From positions 62,001 to 126,000 of the forward strand of contig JAFSJN010000017.1 of the NCBI GenBank assembly GCA_017439235.1: a stretch of DNA of 64,000 nt. Direction: 5' to 3'. Source of the stretch: Paludibacteraceae bacterium (GTDB lineage Bacteria; Bacteroidota; Bacteroidia; Bacteroidales; Paludibacteraceae). Every line of letters begins with the position of its first letter. The first letter of the stretch is position 1. The translations under genes and the position numbers were made by a program. The notes under the pieces are model-generated. The model was not told the DNA's origin. It searched no databases and saw only the letters and a list, made by a program, of their open reading frames with translations. Of this stretch, positions 18,169-26,344 are shown one piece after another.

Positions 18169-18759
18169 ATGGTCTACTGGCAATTATTCATAGCATTTTT
18201 GAAGATCGGCGTCTTGGGCTTCGGCGGCGGAATGGCGATTATCTCGTTGATACAGAACGAGGTGTTGTCATACGGATGGATGTCGGAGACGGAGTTCGTA
18301 GATATCGTAGCTATCAGTCAGGTGACGCCGGGGCCGATTGGCATGAACTGCGCTACGTATGTAGGATATACGGCCGGAGGAGTAATAGGAAGTCTGGTAG
18401 CGTCGGTATCGATTATCTTGCCCAGTCTGGCGATTATGCTGACGCTGTGCCGTGTGTACGACAAGTTGAATGAGCGCTGGCATGACAACCGTGTGTATCA
18501 AGTATGTATGCGTATTATTCGAGTGCTGGTAGTGATATTGATTGCCTATGCCGCATGGCGCATGGTGACGCCGGCCACGTTTGCGGACAGAGCCTCGTGG
18601 GGGATTTTTGGCGTGGTCTTTGCGTGTATGTGTGTTCCGGAGTTGTTGCCTGCGAAGCGTATGGTGCCACAGGCTATAAAAATGATGGCTGACATCGTCA
18701 GCCATCCTATTCTATTGATTTGTCTCGCCGGTCTGGCGGGATATATGCTTTACGCCTGA
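18169..18759 (+). CDS. chromate transporter family, second half
   Basis: 196-residue CHR-family membrane protein with GFGGGMAIISL near 17-27 and SQVTPGPIGMNCATYVG near 49-65. Full-length, with about six hydrophobic segments. It pairs with the shortened half-gene just upstream (1-bp gap). Its last 10 bp overlap the convergent uridine kinase gene. Transport of chromate is only one reported activity of the family. Confidence 0.88.
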   Translation: MVYWQLFIAFLKIGVLGFGGGMAIISLIQNEVLSYGWMSETEFVDIVAISQVTPGPIGMNCATYVGYTAGGVIGSLVASVSIILPSLAIMLTLCRVYDKLNERWHDNRVYQVCMRIIRVLVVILIAYAAWRMVTPATFADRASWGIFGVVFACMCVPELLPAKRMVPQAIKMMADIVSHPILLICLAGLAGYMLYA

Positions 18760-19370
18760 TGATCGCGTAACTGCTGTTTAATAAACTTAGCCATCATGTT
18801 GATGGCGGCATTGTTGTGTCCGCCTTGCGGTATGATGACGTTAGCGTAGCGTTTGCAGGGCTCGATGAATTGCTCGTGCATGGGCTTGAGCACGCGTTGG
18901 TAGCGTTCGATGACGGCTTCTATAGTTCGTCCGCGTTCTACTATGTCACGTTTGATTACTCGAATCAGTCGGTCATCGCCATCGGCATCGACAAATACTT
19001 TGAGGTCCATCTGATCACGCAGTTCAGGATGGTGCAGGGTCATAATACCTTCGACGATAACAATCTCGCTGGGCTCGACGTGGACGGTTTCCTGTTGCCG
19101 GGTAGAGGTAATATAGTCGTAGATAGGTTGTTCGACAGCCTTTCCTTCCTTGAGTTCCTGCAGGTGCTGAATGAGCAACGGCCATTCGAAGGCGTTAGGA
19201 TGGTCGAAGTTGATTTTCTGCCGCTCTTCGGGGGGAACATTCGACGAGTCGTTGTAGTACGAATCCAGGGGGATAACTGTTACTTCTCCCTTAGGGAGGC
19301 GTTCAATGAGTTTGCGAACAACGGTGGTCTTACCAGAACCGGTTCCACCCGCGATACCGATAATAAACAT
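18750..19370 (-). CDS. udk: uridine kinase
   Basis: Phosphorylates uridine/cytidine in pyrimidine salvage. 206 residues, P-loop GGTGSGKTT at 8-16, LDSYYND near 36, NFDHPNAFEWPLL near 54, YDYITSTR near 85, and the RRDIVERGRT-type lid (KRDIVERGRT) near 138. Single gene with its own promoter at 19396-19427. Well-supported. Confidence 0.95.
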   Translation of the reverse strand: MFIIGIAGGTGSGKTTVVRKLIERLPKGEVTVIPLDSYYNDSSNVPPEERQKINFDHPNAFEWPLLIQHLQELKEGKAVEQPIYDYITSTRQQETVHVEPSEIVIVEGIMTLHHPELRDQMDLKVFVDADGDDRLIRVIKRDIVERGRTIEAVIERYQRVLKPMHEQFIEPCKRYANVIIPQGGHNNAAINMMAKFIKQQLRDHQA

Positions 19371-19395
19371 AAGTTTGTTTTTTGCTATCGGGGTG

Positions 19396-19427
19396 CAAAG
19401 GTATAAAAATTATTGCATATACACAAG
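19396..19427 (-). promoter_or_regulatory. promoter of udk
   Basis: Minus-strand CTTG (19427-19424, one mismatch) and TACCTTTG (19403-19396), offset 24 nt. Confidence 0.65.
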
Positions 19428-19473
19428 AATGGGGGCATGTTTTTTTGTTTTTTTATTTAAAAACTCAAAAACA

Positions 19474-19505
19474 TTTGCAGATGTCGCAGAAAAAATGTAT
19501 CTTTG
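19474..19505 (+). promoter_or_regulatory. promoter of aspA-rdgB-porZ
   Basis: TTTG (19474-19477) and TATCTTTG (19498-19505), offset 24 nt, with a ~30-nt leader to the ATG at 19541. Confidence 0.75.
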
Positions 19506-19540
19506 CAGACTTAATTTATGTCGAATTGATTAAACGAATA

Positions 19541-20977
19541 ATGAATATGACAACATTCTCCGGAAAAACACGTTTAGAAAGTGATTTAATTGGTGAAAAG
19601 CAAATCCCTGTAGAGGCCTTGTACGGAGTACAAACGCTTCGTGGAGTAGAGAATTTTCCCATTTCCAAGTTTAAGTTGAAAGACTATCCGGCATTCATAC
19701 GCGGATTAGCCTATACCAAGTTAGGTGCCGCTGTTGCCAATCATGCTCAGGGCTTGCTGACGGATGAGCAGTTTGCTGCTATTAAGCAGGCCTGTGAAGA
19801 GTTGTTAGAGGGTAAATGGCACGACATGTTCCCTGTAGATATGATTCAGGGTGGTGCAGGTACGACGACGAACATGAATGCGAATGAGGTGATAGCCAAC
19901 CGCGCGTTGCAGATTATGGGTCATCAGCCCGGTGAGTATATGTATTGTTCGCCGAACGACCATGTCAATTGTTCGCAGAGTACTAATGATGCTTATCCGG
20001 CAGCTATCCATATGGGTTTGTATGCTACTCATTTGGAGTTTATGAAGCATTATGAGCTGTTGATAGCATCGTTTGAGAAGAAGGCTGCGGAGTTTAAGAA
20101 TGTGTTGAAGATGGGGCGTACGCAGTTGGAAGATGCCGTACCGATGACTTTGGGGCAGACATTTGGTGCGTTTGCATCTATTTTGCGTGACGAGGTGAAA
20201 CATTTGAATGAGGCCGCTGAGGAGTTTTTGACGGTCAATATGGGTGCTACGGCTATCGGTACAGGTATCTGTTCGGAGCCTGGGTATAGTGAGTTGTGCG
20301 TAAAGGCCATGGCTGAGGCGACAGGATGGAAGGTTGTATTGGCAGAGGATTTGGTAGCTGCCACGTCGGATACCAGTTGTATGGTGGGTTATTCGAGTGT
20401 ATTGCGTCGTATCGCCACCAAGTTGAATAAGATCTGTAATGACTTGCGTTTGTTGGGCTCGGGACCGAAGTGCGGTTTGCACGAATTGGAGTTACCCGCT
20501 CGGCAGCCGGGAAGCAGTATTATGCCGGGTAAGGTTAATCCTGTTATCCCTGAGGTGATGAATCAGATTTGCTACAAGGTGATTGGTAATGATTTGTGCG
20601 TAGCGATGTGCAATGAGGCGGCTCAGATGGAGTTGAATGCTATGGAGCCGACGATGGCACAATGCTGTTTTGAGAGTACGGAGATCATGATGAACGGTTT
20701 TGATGTGCTGCGCATGTATTGCATTGACGGTATCCAGCCGGATGCAGAGCGTTGCCGCAATTATATTACAGGCAGTATAGGTATCGTGACGGCTTTGAAT
20801 CCGATTATCGGTTATAAGAACTCGACCAAGATTGCTAAGGAAGCTTTGGCAACGGGTAGAGGAGTATATGACTTGGTATTGGAGCACGGTATACTGACTA
20901 AAGAAGAGTTGGATACGATATTGAGTCCGGAGAATATGATTAAGCCGGTAAAATTAGATATCAAGCCACGCCGATGA
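19541..20977 (+). CDS. aspA: aspartate ammonia-lyase
   Basis: Converts aspartate to fumarate and ammonia, feeding fumarate respiration. The 478-residue protein carries the superfamily signature GSSIMPGKVNP (catalytic Ser loop), plus the substrate motifs CSQSTNDAYP and GRTQLEDAVP. I use the ATG at 19541; upstream in-frame codons run through the promoter. A second ATG two codons on (19547) is possible. Close homologues include fumarases; the residues fit aspartase better but that is judgement. rdgB overlaps its end by 4 bp. Confidence 0.92.
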   Translation: MNMTTFSGKTRLESDLIGEKQIPVEALYGVQTLRGVENFPISKFKLKDYPAFIRGLAYTKLGAAVANHAQGLLTDEQFAAIKQACEELLEGKWHDMFPVDMIQGGAGTTTNMNANEVIANRALQIMGHQPGEYMYCSPNDHVNCSQSTNDAYPAAIHMGLYATHLEFMKHYELLIASFEKKAAEFKNVLKMGRTQLEDAVPMTLGQTFGAFASILRDEVKHLNEAAEEFLTVNMGATAIGTGICSEPGYSELCVKAMAEATGWKVVLAEDLVAATSDTSCMVGYSSVLRRIATKLNKICNDLRLLGSGPKCGLHELELPARQPGSSIMPGKVNPVIPEVMNQICYKVIGNDLCVAMCNEAAQMELNAMEPTMAQCCFESTEIMMNGFDVLRMYCIDGIQPDAERCRNYITGSIGIVTALNPIIGYKNSTKIAKEALATGRGVYDLVLEHGILTKEELDTILSPENMIKPVKLDIKPRR

Positions 20978-21579
20978 GACTGGTTTTTGCCACCAATAAT
21001 GCCCATAAGTTGGATGAGGTACGTCGTATCTTACCCCAAGCGATTGAGGTGTTGTCGTTGCGTGACATCGGTTTTGAGGCCGATATCGTAGAAGACGGTG
21101 ATACGTTAGAGGCTAATTCGCGTATCAAGGCGGAGCAGGTGTATGCATGGTTGCAGGAACATGGCGATCGGATGGAGCATATAGACGGTGTGTTTGCTGA
21201 TGATACGGGTTTGGAGATAGCGGCATTAGGTGGTCAGCCGGGAGTATATACGGCCCGTTGGGCTGGTGAACCGGCCAATGATGCGAATAACAGGGCGAAG
21301 GCCTTGCGTGAGTTGCAGGACAAGGACGACCGCTCGGCGCGTTTTCGTACGGTAGTGACGCTGCGGATCAAAGGCCGGGAGGCGATGCAGATGGACGGCG
21401 AGGTAAGAGGACGGATGGCTATGCATGAGCAGGGAGACCACGGTTTCGGATATGACCCGATCTTTATGCCGGAAGGATACGATAAGACCTTTGCGCAGTT
21501 GCCTGCGGAGGTGAAGAATACGATTAGTCATCGTGCCAATGCGATGGCGAAGCTAAAGGCTAAACTGGAACAGATATGA
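20974..21579 (+). CDS. rdgB: non-canonical purine NTP pyrophosphatase (RdgB/HAM1)
   Basis: Hydrolyses ITP, dITP and XTP so that they are not incorporated into nucleic acids. 201 residues, with FATNNAHKLDE at 5-15, FADDTGLEI near 75 (catalytic Asp), GVYTARWAG near 90, GHFGYDPIF-type HGFGYDPIFMP near 163, and SHRANAM near the C terminus. It overlaps aspA and porZ by 4 bp each, so all three are translationally coupled. Confidence 0.95.
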   Translation: MRLVFATNNAHKLDEVRRILPQAIEVLSLRDIGFEADIVEDGDTLEANSRIKAEQVYAWLQEHGDRMEHIDGVFADDTGLEIAALGGQPGVYTARWAGEPANDANNRAKALRELQDKDDRSARFRTVVTLRIKGREAMQMDGEVRGRMAMHEQGDHGFGYDPIFMPEGYDKTFAQLPAEVKNTISHRANAMAKLKAKLEQI

Positions 21580-23918
21580 GAAATACGATGCGATGGTTGA
21601 TGATAGCGGTTGCTGTGTGGATGAGCAGTAATCTATGGGCAGACGGCACTATGTATACCTGGCGTGCTCACTTGTCGTACGGCAGTGTAGAGCAGGTGGC
21701 ATATGCCGGAGCGACGGTATATGCGTTGTCCGGCGGAGCGTTGTTCTCGGTAGATGCAGCAAGCAGCGAGGTGACGACATGGTCGAAGATGGACGGCCTG
21801 CATGGTGCGGATATCGTACAGATAGTATGGGTGGAGAAAGCGAAGAGTCTGTTGATAGTGTATAAAGACGGTTTGATGGATGTTATATCGGAGAAAGGTA
21901 TTGAGCCGTTGAGCGATTTGCAGATCAAACAGATGAATGCAAGTAAGGAAGCCAATCATGCGGTAGAAGATGAGGGTAAGGTATATCTGTCGATGCCGTT
22001 TGGTATAGTAGTGGTGAATGTTGTCAAACATGAGATAGCCGATACATGGTATATAGGTGCCGGTGGCAGCGAAGTGAATGTAGCGGCTGTGGCGTTGACA
22101 GAGACGGCCGTATATGCTATGACGAAAGATACAATATATACGGCTCTGCGTAGCGCTAATCTGCTGGATTATTCCTACTGGACACGTATGCCGCAAGTGA
22201 GAGGCGAGAATGTCTTACACGGTTTGGCGGCCTATAAGGATTCGGTATATGCCCTGCGCGATCAGGCAATGTATGTATGGACAGGTGCGCAATGGTCTCA
22301 GCGTTGTGAGGGATTGCCGGTAACGCGATTGCGTCGCAATGGCGGTAAGGTGTATGCTTTTACGCCGGATCGTGTATGGCGCGTAGACGATAATGGTAAT
22401 TGGATACCCTTGTCGCAGCCGATAGCGGCAGTAGATGCGGCAGGAGGTAACGGTTATTGGTTGGCGGCTCGTGCACAAGGCTTGATATGGTTGACGGAGG
22501 AAGGAACGCAGACGTATCGTCCGGAAGGTCCTTTAGCCAATATGCCGTACTGCCTGACGATAGCTAACGGGCGATTGTATGTGGTGCCCGGAGGACGTTG
22601 GGCAGTACAATATAACCGTCAAGGAATAGTGATGGTATACGATGTGCAGGATGACCACTGGTGGAATATCAGCGAGGACGATATTATGGCTAAGACGGGT
22701 AATTCAACGCGTGATTTTATGAATGTGGCAGTAGACCCGTTGGACCCGGAGCATTTCTTTGTGACCAGTTATGGAACGGGATTGTATGAGTTTAAGGATA
22801 TGCAACTACTCAAACGCTATATGCCGAATAACAGTTCGATTATCTCGGCCGTGGAGAGTGTGCCGGAATTCTATACCCGTACAGACGGGGCTATCTACGA
22901 TAGAGACGGTAACCTGTTATTCCTGAATACCGATCCTCCACCATATAACCTGCATGTGGTTAGTCCGACGGCGTTGCAGACAGCACACCGTGTCGATTCG
23001 TCAGGGTGGTTTGCTATGAACCTGTATGACCGCAAGGGAGAGCGAGTAGTTATTCATACGGCGCAACGGCTGTTGCAAGACGCTCGTAAGGATAATTGGA
23101 TATGGGTGCCATTAGCGCGTGAGGATGCTTCGATATTCCTGTTGGACAACAACGGCACGCCGTTCTATACGGGTGATGACCGGACTATGCTGCGCGGCAC
23201 GTTTAGCGACCAAGACGGCAATACGATAACGCCGACGGCTATTTACACAATGGTTCAGGACAAGAAGAACGATATGTGGGTAGCTCTGCAGGAGGGATTG
23301 ATAGTTATTCCGGCCAATGTGGATTTTATGACGTCAGATCATTGTGAACGCATCAAGATACCGCGTAATGACGGAACTAATCTGGCGGACTATCTGTTGC
23401 AGACAGAGCGCATCAATGCGATAGCTGTGGATGGCGCGAATCGGAAATGGATAGGAACGGAAGGTTCAGGACTATATCTGATGTCGGAAGACGGATTGGA
23501 GACGATAGAGCACTTTACGGCGGATAACTCGCCGCTGCCGAGCGATCAGATATTGTCGATAGCTATTGAGCCAATCACGGGGCGTGTCTTTGTGGGGACG
23601 TCAGAGGGATTGATGTCGTATCAGAGTGATGCGGCTGAGCCGGCAGAGAGTCTGTCATCGGCATACGCCTATCCCAATCCTGTACGGCCGGACTATGAGG
23701 GTGTAGTGACGATAACGGGATTGATGGACGAGACGATGGTGTATATATTGGATAACGGCGGTAACTTAGTGTGCAAGACGCGTTCGAATGGCGGCTTAGC
23801 GACCTGGAACTGCCGAACGGGTGATGGCCGACGTGTGGCGTCGGGTGTCTATTCGGCACTATGCAACACTTCGTCCGGCAGTAAGCATACGGTAGTGAAG
23901 ATACTGGTGATGAACTGA
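21576..23918 (+). CDS. porZ: PorZ-like type IX secretion protein, beta-propellers plus sorting domain
   Basis: Exported protein of 780 residues. A signal peptide (basic start, hydrophobic stretch, cut near SSNLWA) precedes two propeller-like domains rich in VYAL and WIGTEGSGLY motifs typical of two-component-regulator propellers. The last ~85 residues form a type IX sorting domain: AYPNPV near 697, then an immunoglobulin-like beta fold ending in HTVVKILVMN. This order and length match PorZ, the surface subunit of the Por attachment complex that binds anionic LPS in Porphyromonas. Third gene of the aspA operon. Other propeller cargo proteins look similar; PorZ is the best fit by the N-terminal region. 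Confidence 0.75.
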   Translation: MRNTMRWLMIAVAVWMSSNLWADGTMYTWRAHLSYGSVEQVAYAGATVYALSGGALFSVDAASSEVTTWSKMDGLHGADIVQIVWVEKAKSLLIVYKDGLMDVISEKGIEPLSDLQIKQMNASKEANHAVEDEGKVYLSMPFGIVVVNVVKHEIADTWYIGAGGSEVNVAAVALTETAVYAMTKDTIYTALRSANLLDYSYWTRMPQVRGENVLHGLAAYKDSVYALRDQAMYVWTGAQWSQRCEGLPVTRLRRNGGKVYAFTPDRVWRVDDNGNWIPLSQPIAAVDAAGGNGYWLAARAQGLIWLTEEGTQTYRPEGPLANMPYCLTIANGRLYVVPGGRWAVQYNRQGIVMVYDVQDDHWWNISEDDIMAKTGNSTRDFMNVAVDPLDPEHFFVTSYGTGLYEFKDMQLLKRYMPNNSSIISAVESVPEFYTRTDGAIYDRDGNLLFLNTDPPPYNLHVVSPTALQTAHRVDSSGWFAMNLYDRKGERVVIHTAQRLLQDARKDNWIWVPLAREDASIFLLDNNGTPFYTGDDRTMLRGTFSDQDGNTITPTAIYTMVQDKKNDMWVALQEGLIVIPANVDFMTSDHCERIKIPRNDGTNLADYLLQTERINAIAVDGANRKWIGTEGSGLYLMSEDGLETIEHFTADNSPLPSDQILSIAIEPITGRVFVGTSEGLMSYQSDAAEPAESLSSAYAYPNPVRPDYEGVVTITGLMDETMVYILDNGGNLVCKTRSNGGLATWNCRTGDGRRVASGVYSALCNTSSGSKHTVVKILVMN

Positions 23919-23926
23919 GGAAGACC

Positions 23927-23981
23927 GAGCCAATCACGAGCCAATCACGAGGGAATCACGAGACTATCACGAGGGAATCCT
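23927..23981. repeat. five tandem copies of an imperfect 11-bp unit
   Basis: Units of GAGCCAATCAC, GAGCCAATCAC, GAGGGAATCAC, GAGACTATCAC and GAGGGAATCCT follow each other without spacers, starting 8 bp after the porZ stop. No stem or T run is apparent, so it is not a clear terminator. Function unknown. Confidence 0.85.
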
Positions 23982-24071
23982 AGACCATAGCCCCGAGTTG
24001 GTCCGGGCAAGGACTATGATTACTAAGGAGTAACTTATGAATAGGTGAAAGAAGCAATACAAGGTTGATAG

Positions 24072-24470
24072 ATGAGCAAGCAACTTCAAATACGTAATTC
24101 TACTGCGGAGTTCTTGATCTTCCAAGCAGAAGATAAGGCTCAGGGTGTTCAGGTGTTCTATCAAGATGAGAATATCTGGGCAACGCAGAAGGCTATGGCT
24201 GAGTTATATGGTGTAGATCGCTCTGTTATTACCAAACATCTTAAGAATATTTTTGAATCGCTTGAAATTCAGCAAGATTCAGTTAGTGCAATTTTTGCAC
24301 ATACTGCTTTAGATGGTAAAACCTATAATACCCAGTTCTACAACCTCGATGCCATCATTTCGGTGGGGTATCGCGTCATTCAGGATCGGCTTTTTGAGTC
24401 CGACTTTGATCGTTTCGCCTTGCCGACATTGCCGTTTGACGGAGAGAATGAATATAGAAAGAACACATGA
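24072..24470 (+). pseudogene. RhuM-like protein, N-terminal remnant
   Basis: Residues 1-95 resemble the RhuM family: FQAEDKAQGVQVFYQDENIW, a helix-turn-helix-like AMAELYGVDRSVITKHLKNIF, and YNLDAIISVGYRV. Family members run to ~330 residues and continue from there with a conserved second domain. Here the frame departs after GYRV into an unrelated tail and stops at 132 residues, so the domain is lost. RhuM genes usually sit in mobile or defence-rich islands. This one lies between PorZ and the polysaccharide operon, at a likely integration or rearrangement scar. Non-functional by inference. Confidence 0.7.
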
Positions 24471-24543
24471 GACTGTTGAAATAGTTGAGACAGTTGGAGA
24501 TGGAAGAGTCTCAAGTGTCTCAAGAATCTCATGCAAATTTTTT
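24466..24543 (+). terminator. nested inverted repeat with 9-bp repeat units and a T run
   Basis: Outer arms CATGAGA (24466-24472) / TCTCATG (24527-24533) enclose TTGAGACA (24485-24492) / TGTCTCAA (24516-24523), and six T follow at 24538-24543. The left arm carries TTGAAATAG, TTGAGACAG, TTGGAGATG and the right arm TCTCAAGTG, TCTCAAGAA, TCTCATGCA, i.e. 9-bp units. Terminator function is inferred. Confidence 0.5.
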
Positions 24544-24568
24544 AAAAGAAACTAAATTGCGAAGATAG

Positions 24569-25171
24569 ATGAATGGAGTAATTCTATTAGCGGCGGGGTT
24601 GGGAACTCGGTATCATGGGAAAAAGCAAGATGTGCTTTTCCATGGTCAGCCGTTATGGAAGTATGCCTATAATACAGCTTTGTCTGTAGTAGGCGAAGAG
24701 AATATTGTTGCCGTAGGGAAAGAATTTCCTGGAGGAGAGACGCGTACGGGTTCTGTTCGTATCGGATTATCGGCACTTAATAAGGATGTGGACAGAGTGA
24801 TTATCGTGGAGGCTGCAAGACCCATGGTGACCAAGGAACAAATACAACAATTATTGGATGATCCATATCCTTCTTCTACTTTTGTCCGTCCGTTAGTCAA
24901 TACTCCTATTTATCGGGATGGAACATACGTCAATAGAAATGAGATGTATGATTTGTTAACTCCGCAAGCTTTTGATAGAAAGATGTTGGAAGAGGCGTAT
25001 CATAGTGAGCGATTTAACGATATGACTGATGAGACAAGAGTGATGTTTGAGTATTACGGTATAAAACCTCATTTTATAGAGACGGAATCCAATTTGTTCA
25101 AGGTGACTTATCAGGGAGATTTGGATATATTAGAGTCAATATATAAGCATTTGAAGGAGAAGAAGGCATGA
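24569..25171 (+). CDS. IspD/TarI-family cytidylyltransferase
   Basis: Transfers CMP from CTP to a polyol or sugar phosphate. The 200-residue protein has the family order: LAAGLGTRYHGKKQ near 7-20 (CTP binding), GGETRTGSVRIG near 54-65 and VEAARPMV near 78-85. IspD itself makes CDP-methylerythritol, but the position as first gene of a glycan operon, directly followed by an SDR (4-bp overlap) and later by LicD, parallels TarI/TarJ and Bcs1, which make CDP-ribitol. CDP-polyol synthesis is therefore favoured; the exact substrate is unknown. No clear promoter box was found in the 100 bp upstream. Confidence 0.8.
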   Translation: MNGVILLAAGLGTRYHGKKQDVLFHGQPLWKYAYNTALSVVGEENIVAVGKEFPGGETRTGSVRIGLSALNKDVDRVIIVEAARPMVTKEQIQQLLDDPYPSSTFVRPLVNTPIYRDGTYVNRNEMYDLLTPQAFDRKMLEEAYHSERFNDMTDETRVMFEYYGIKPHFIETESNLFKVTYQGDLDILESIYKHLKEKKA

Positions 25172-25785
25172 AGAAAGTACTTATTACCGGCGGCCAGGGT
25201 GATATCGCACAGGCTATCAAGGCTCTTTTGGAAGAAGAGGGTGGATATGAAGTCTATGCGCCATCACGTCAGGAGTTGGATGTTACCAATTGGGAGAATA
25301 TTGATGAGGTAATGGCGAATTTTGTTCCAGATATCTTGATTAATAACGCTGGCTACGTAGTACCTCAGTCCATCAAAGAAATTCATTTGGCAAATACCAA
25401 GACGCATTTTGATATCAATTTGGGTGGGACGTTCTATTGTACGGGTATAGGTTTGAAATATAATCCCAATATGCAGATCATCAATATCGTTTCTGCTGCA
25501 TCTGTGGAGTCTCATGCCACGTGGAGCGAGTATTGTGCATCCAAAGCAGCAGTAGCTATGGCAACCAAGTGTTGGGCAGAAGACGGGTTATATGCTGTAG
25601 CTGTTTCTCCGGGAAGGACAAAAACGAAAATGCGAAAGAGTTTATTCCCAGACGAAGATCAGAATACATTATTGGATCCGGCAGATTTTGCTAAAGTCGT
25701 GCTGAAAGCCGTTCATAAACAATATGAGTCAGGCGCCAATATTATAGTAAAGAAACAAAATGTGCAACAACTAATCAACGAATAG
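25168..25785 (+). CDS. short-chain dehydrogenase/reductase
   Basis: NAD(P)-dependent SDR of 205 residues, slightly short. TGGQGDIA at 7-14 is the dinucleotide loop, NNAG near 61 the stabilising motif, and YCASKAA near 121 the catalytic Tyr-Lys. Ser lies in SAASVES just before. In Bcs1 and Acs1 an SDR domain is fused to the cytidylyltransferase and reduces ribulose-5-phosphate; here the two are separate but translationally coupled. A ketose-phosphate reductase role is a good hypothesis, not shown. Confidence 0.8.
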   Translation: MKKVLITGGQGDIAQAIKALLEEEGGYEVYAPSRQELDVTNWENIDEVMANFVPDILINNAGYVVPQSIKEIHLANTKTHFDINLGGTFYCTGIGLKYNPNMQIINIVSAASVESHATWSEYCASKAAVAMATKCWAEDGLYAVAVSPGRTKTKMRKSLFPDEDQNTLLDPADFAKVVLKAVHKQYESGANIIVKKQNVQQLINE

Positions 25786-25787
25786 GC

Positions 25788-26327
25788 ATGAATTGTTCAG
25801 AATATTTGGTAGATTTTCTTATCTCTCATGGAGTGACGGATGTCTTCGGATACGCTGGTGGATATATTGTGCCCTTTATGGATGCATTGTATAAACGCAA
25901 AGATGAAATTCGTACGCATGTATGTTATAATGAGCAAGGTTGTGCTTTGGCTGCAAACGGTTTTGCGCGAACGAGTGGAAAGATAGGAGTCTATTTTACA
26001 ACATCCGGTCCAGGTGCTGTAAATGCGCTTGGTGGTCTTGCTGATGCCTGGTTTGATGGTGTTCCTTTGATGGGAATTTGCGGCAATGTTCCAACGAATG
26101 AGATGAAAGGCTTTTCTGGTATTCGTCAAAATGGATTCCAGGAGATGGATATCGTTTCGATGACAAGAAACATCACTAAATATTCTGTGACGGCGAATAG
26201 TGCTGAGGGTTTTGGAGATGTAGTTAACCGAGCGTATAATTTGGCTTTGTTAGGAAGGTGCGGTGGTGTAGTAATCGATTTCCCACTGGATATTCAACAA
26301 GTTCAGTATGTAACACCTGTTTATTAA
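25788..26327 (+). CDS. ThDP-dependent enzyme, PYR-domain subunit (split acetolactate-synthase-like)
   Basis: 179 residues covering only the N-terminal PYR domain of an acetolactate-synthase-like enzyme. The activating Glu is in NEQGCALAANGFAR (Glu near 44), and TTSGPGAVNALGGLADAW near 64 is the cofactor-contact region. It stops exactly where the linker to the central domain would be, and the next gene supplies the remainder after 17 bp in a different frame with its own start. Full-length relatives have ~550-600 residues in one chain. ThDP enzymes of this group decarboxylate a 2-keto acid and often join the product to an acceptor. Confidence 0.8.
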   Translation: MNCSEYLVDFLISHGVTDVFGYAGGYIVPFMDALYKRKDEIRTHVCYNEQGCALAANGFARTSGKIGVYFTTSGPGAVNALGGLADAWFDGVPLMGICGNVPTNEMKGFSGIRQNGFQEMDIVSMTRNITKYSVTANSAEGFGDVVNRAYNLALLGRCGGVVIDFPLDIQQVQYVTPVY

Positions 26328-26344
26328 CGTTAATACCGTAAAGT

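Noticed and set aside
19805..20482. 225-codon frame opposite aspA
   Set aside because: No recognisable protein; antisense of a conserved enzyme.
23927..23981. Tandem units as a CRISPR array
   Set aside because: 11-bp units without spacers and no cas genes.
24569..25171. Calling the cytidylyltransferase ispD
   Set aside because: Operon position and SDR/LicD company favour a CDP-polyol enzyme; the true ispD is likely elsewhere.
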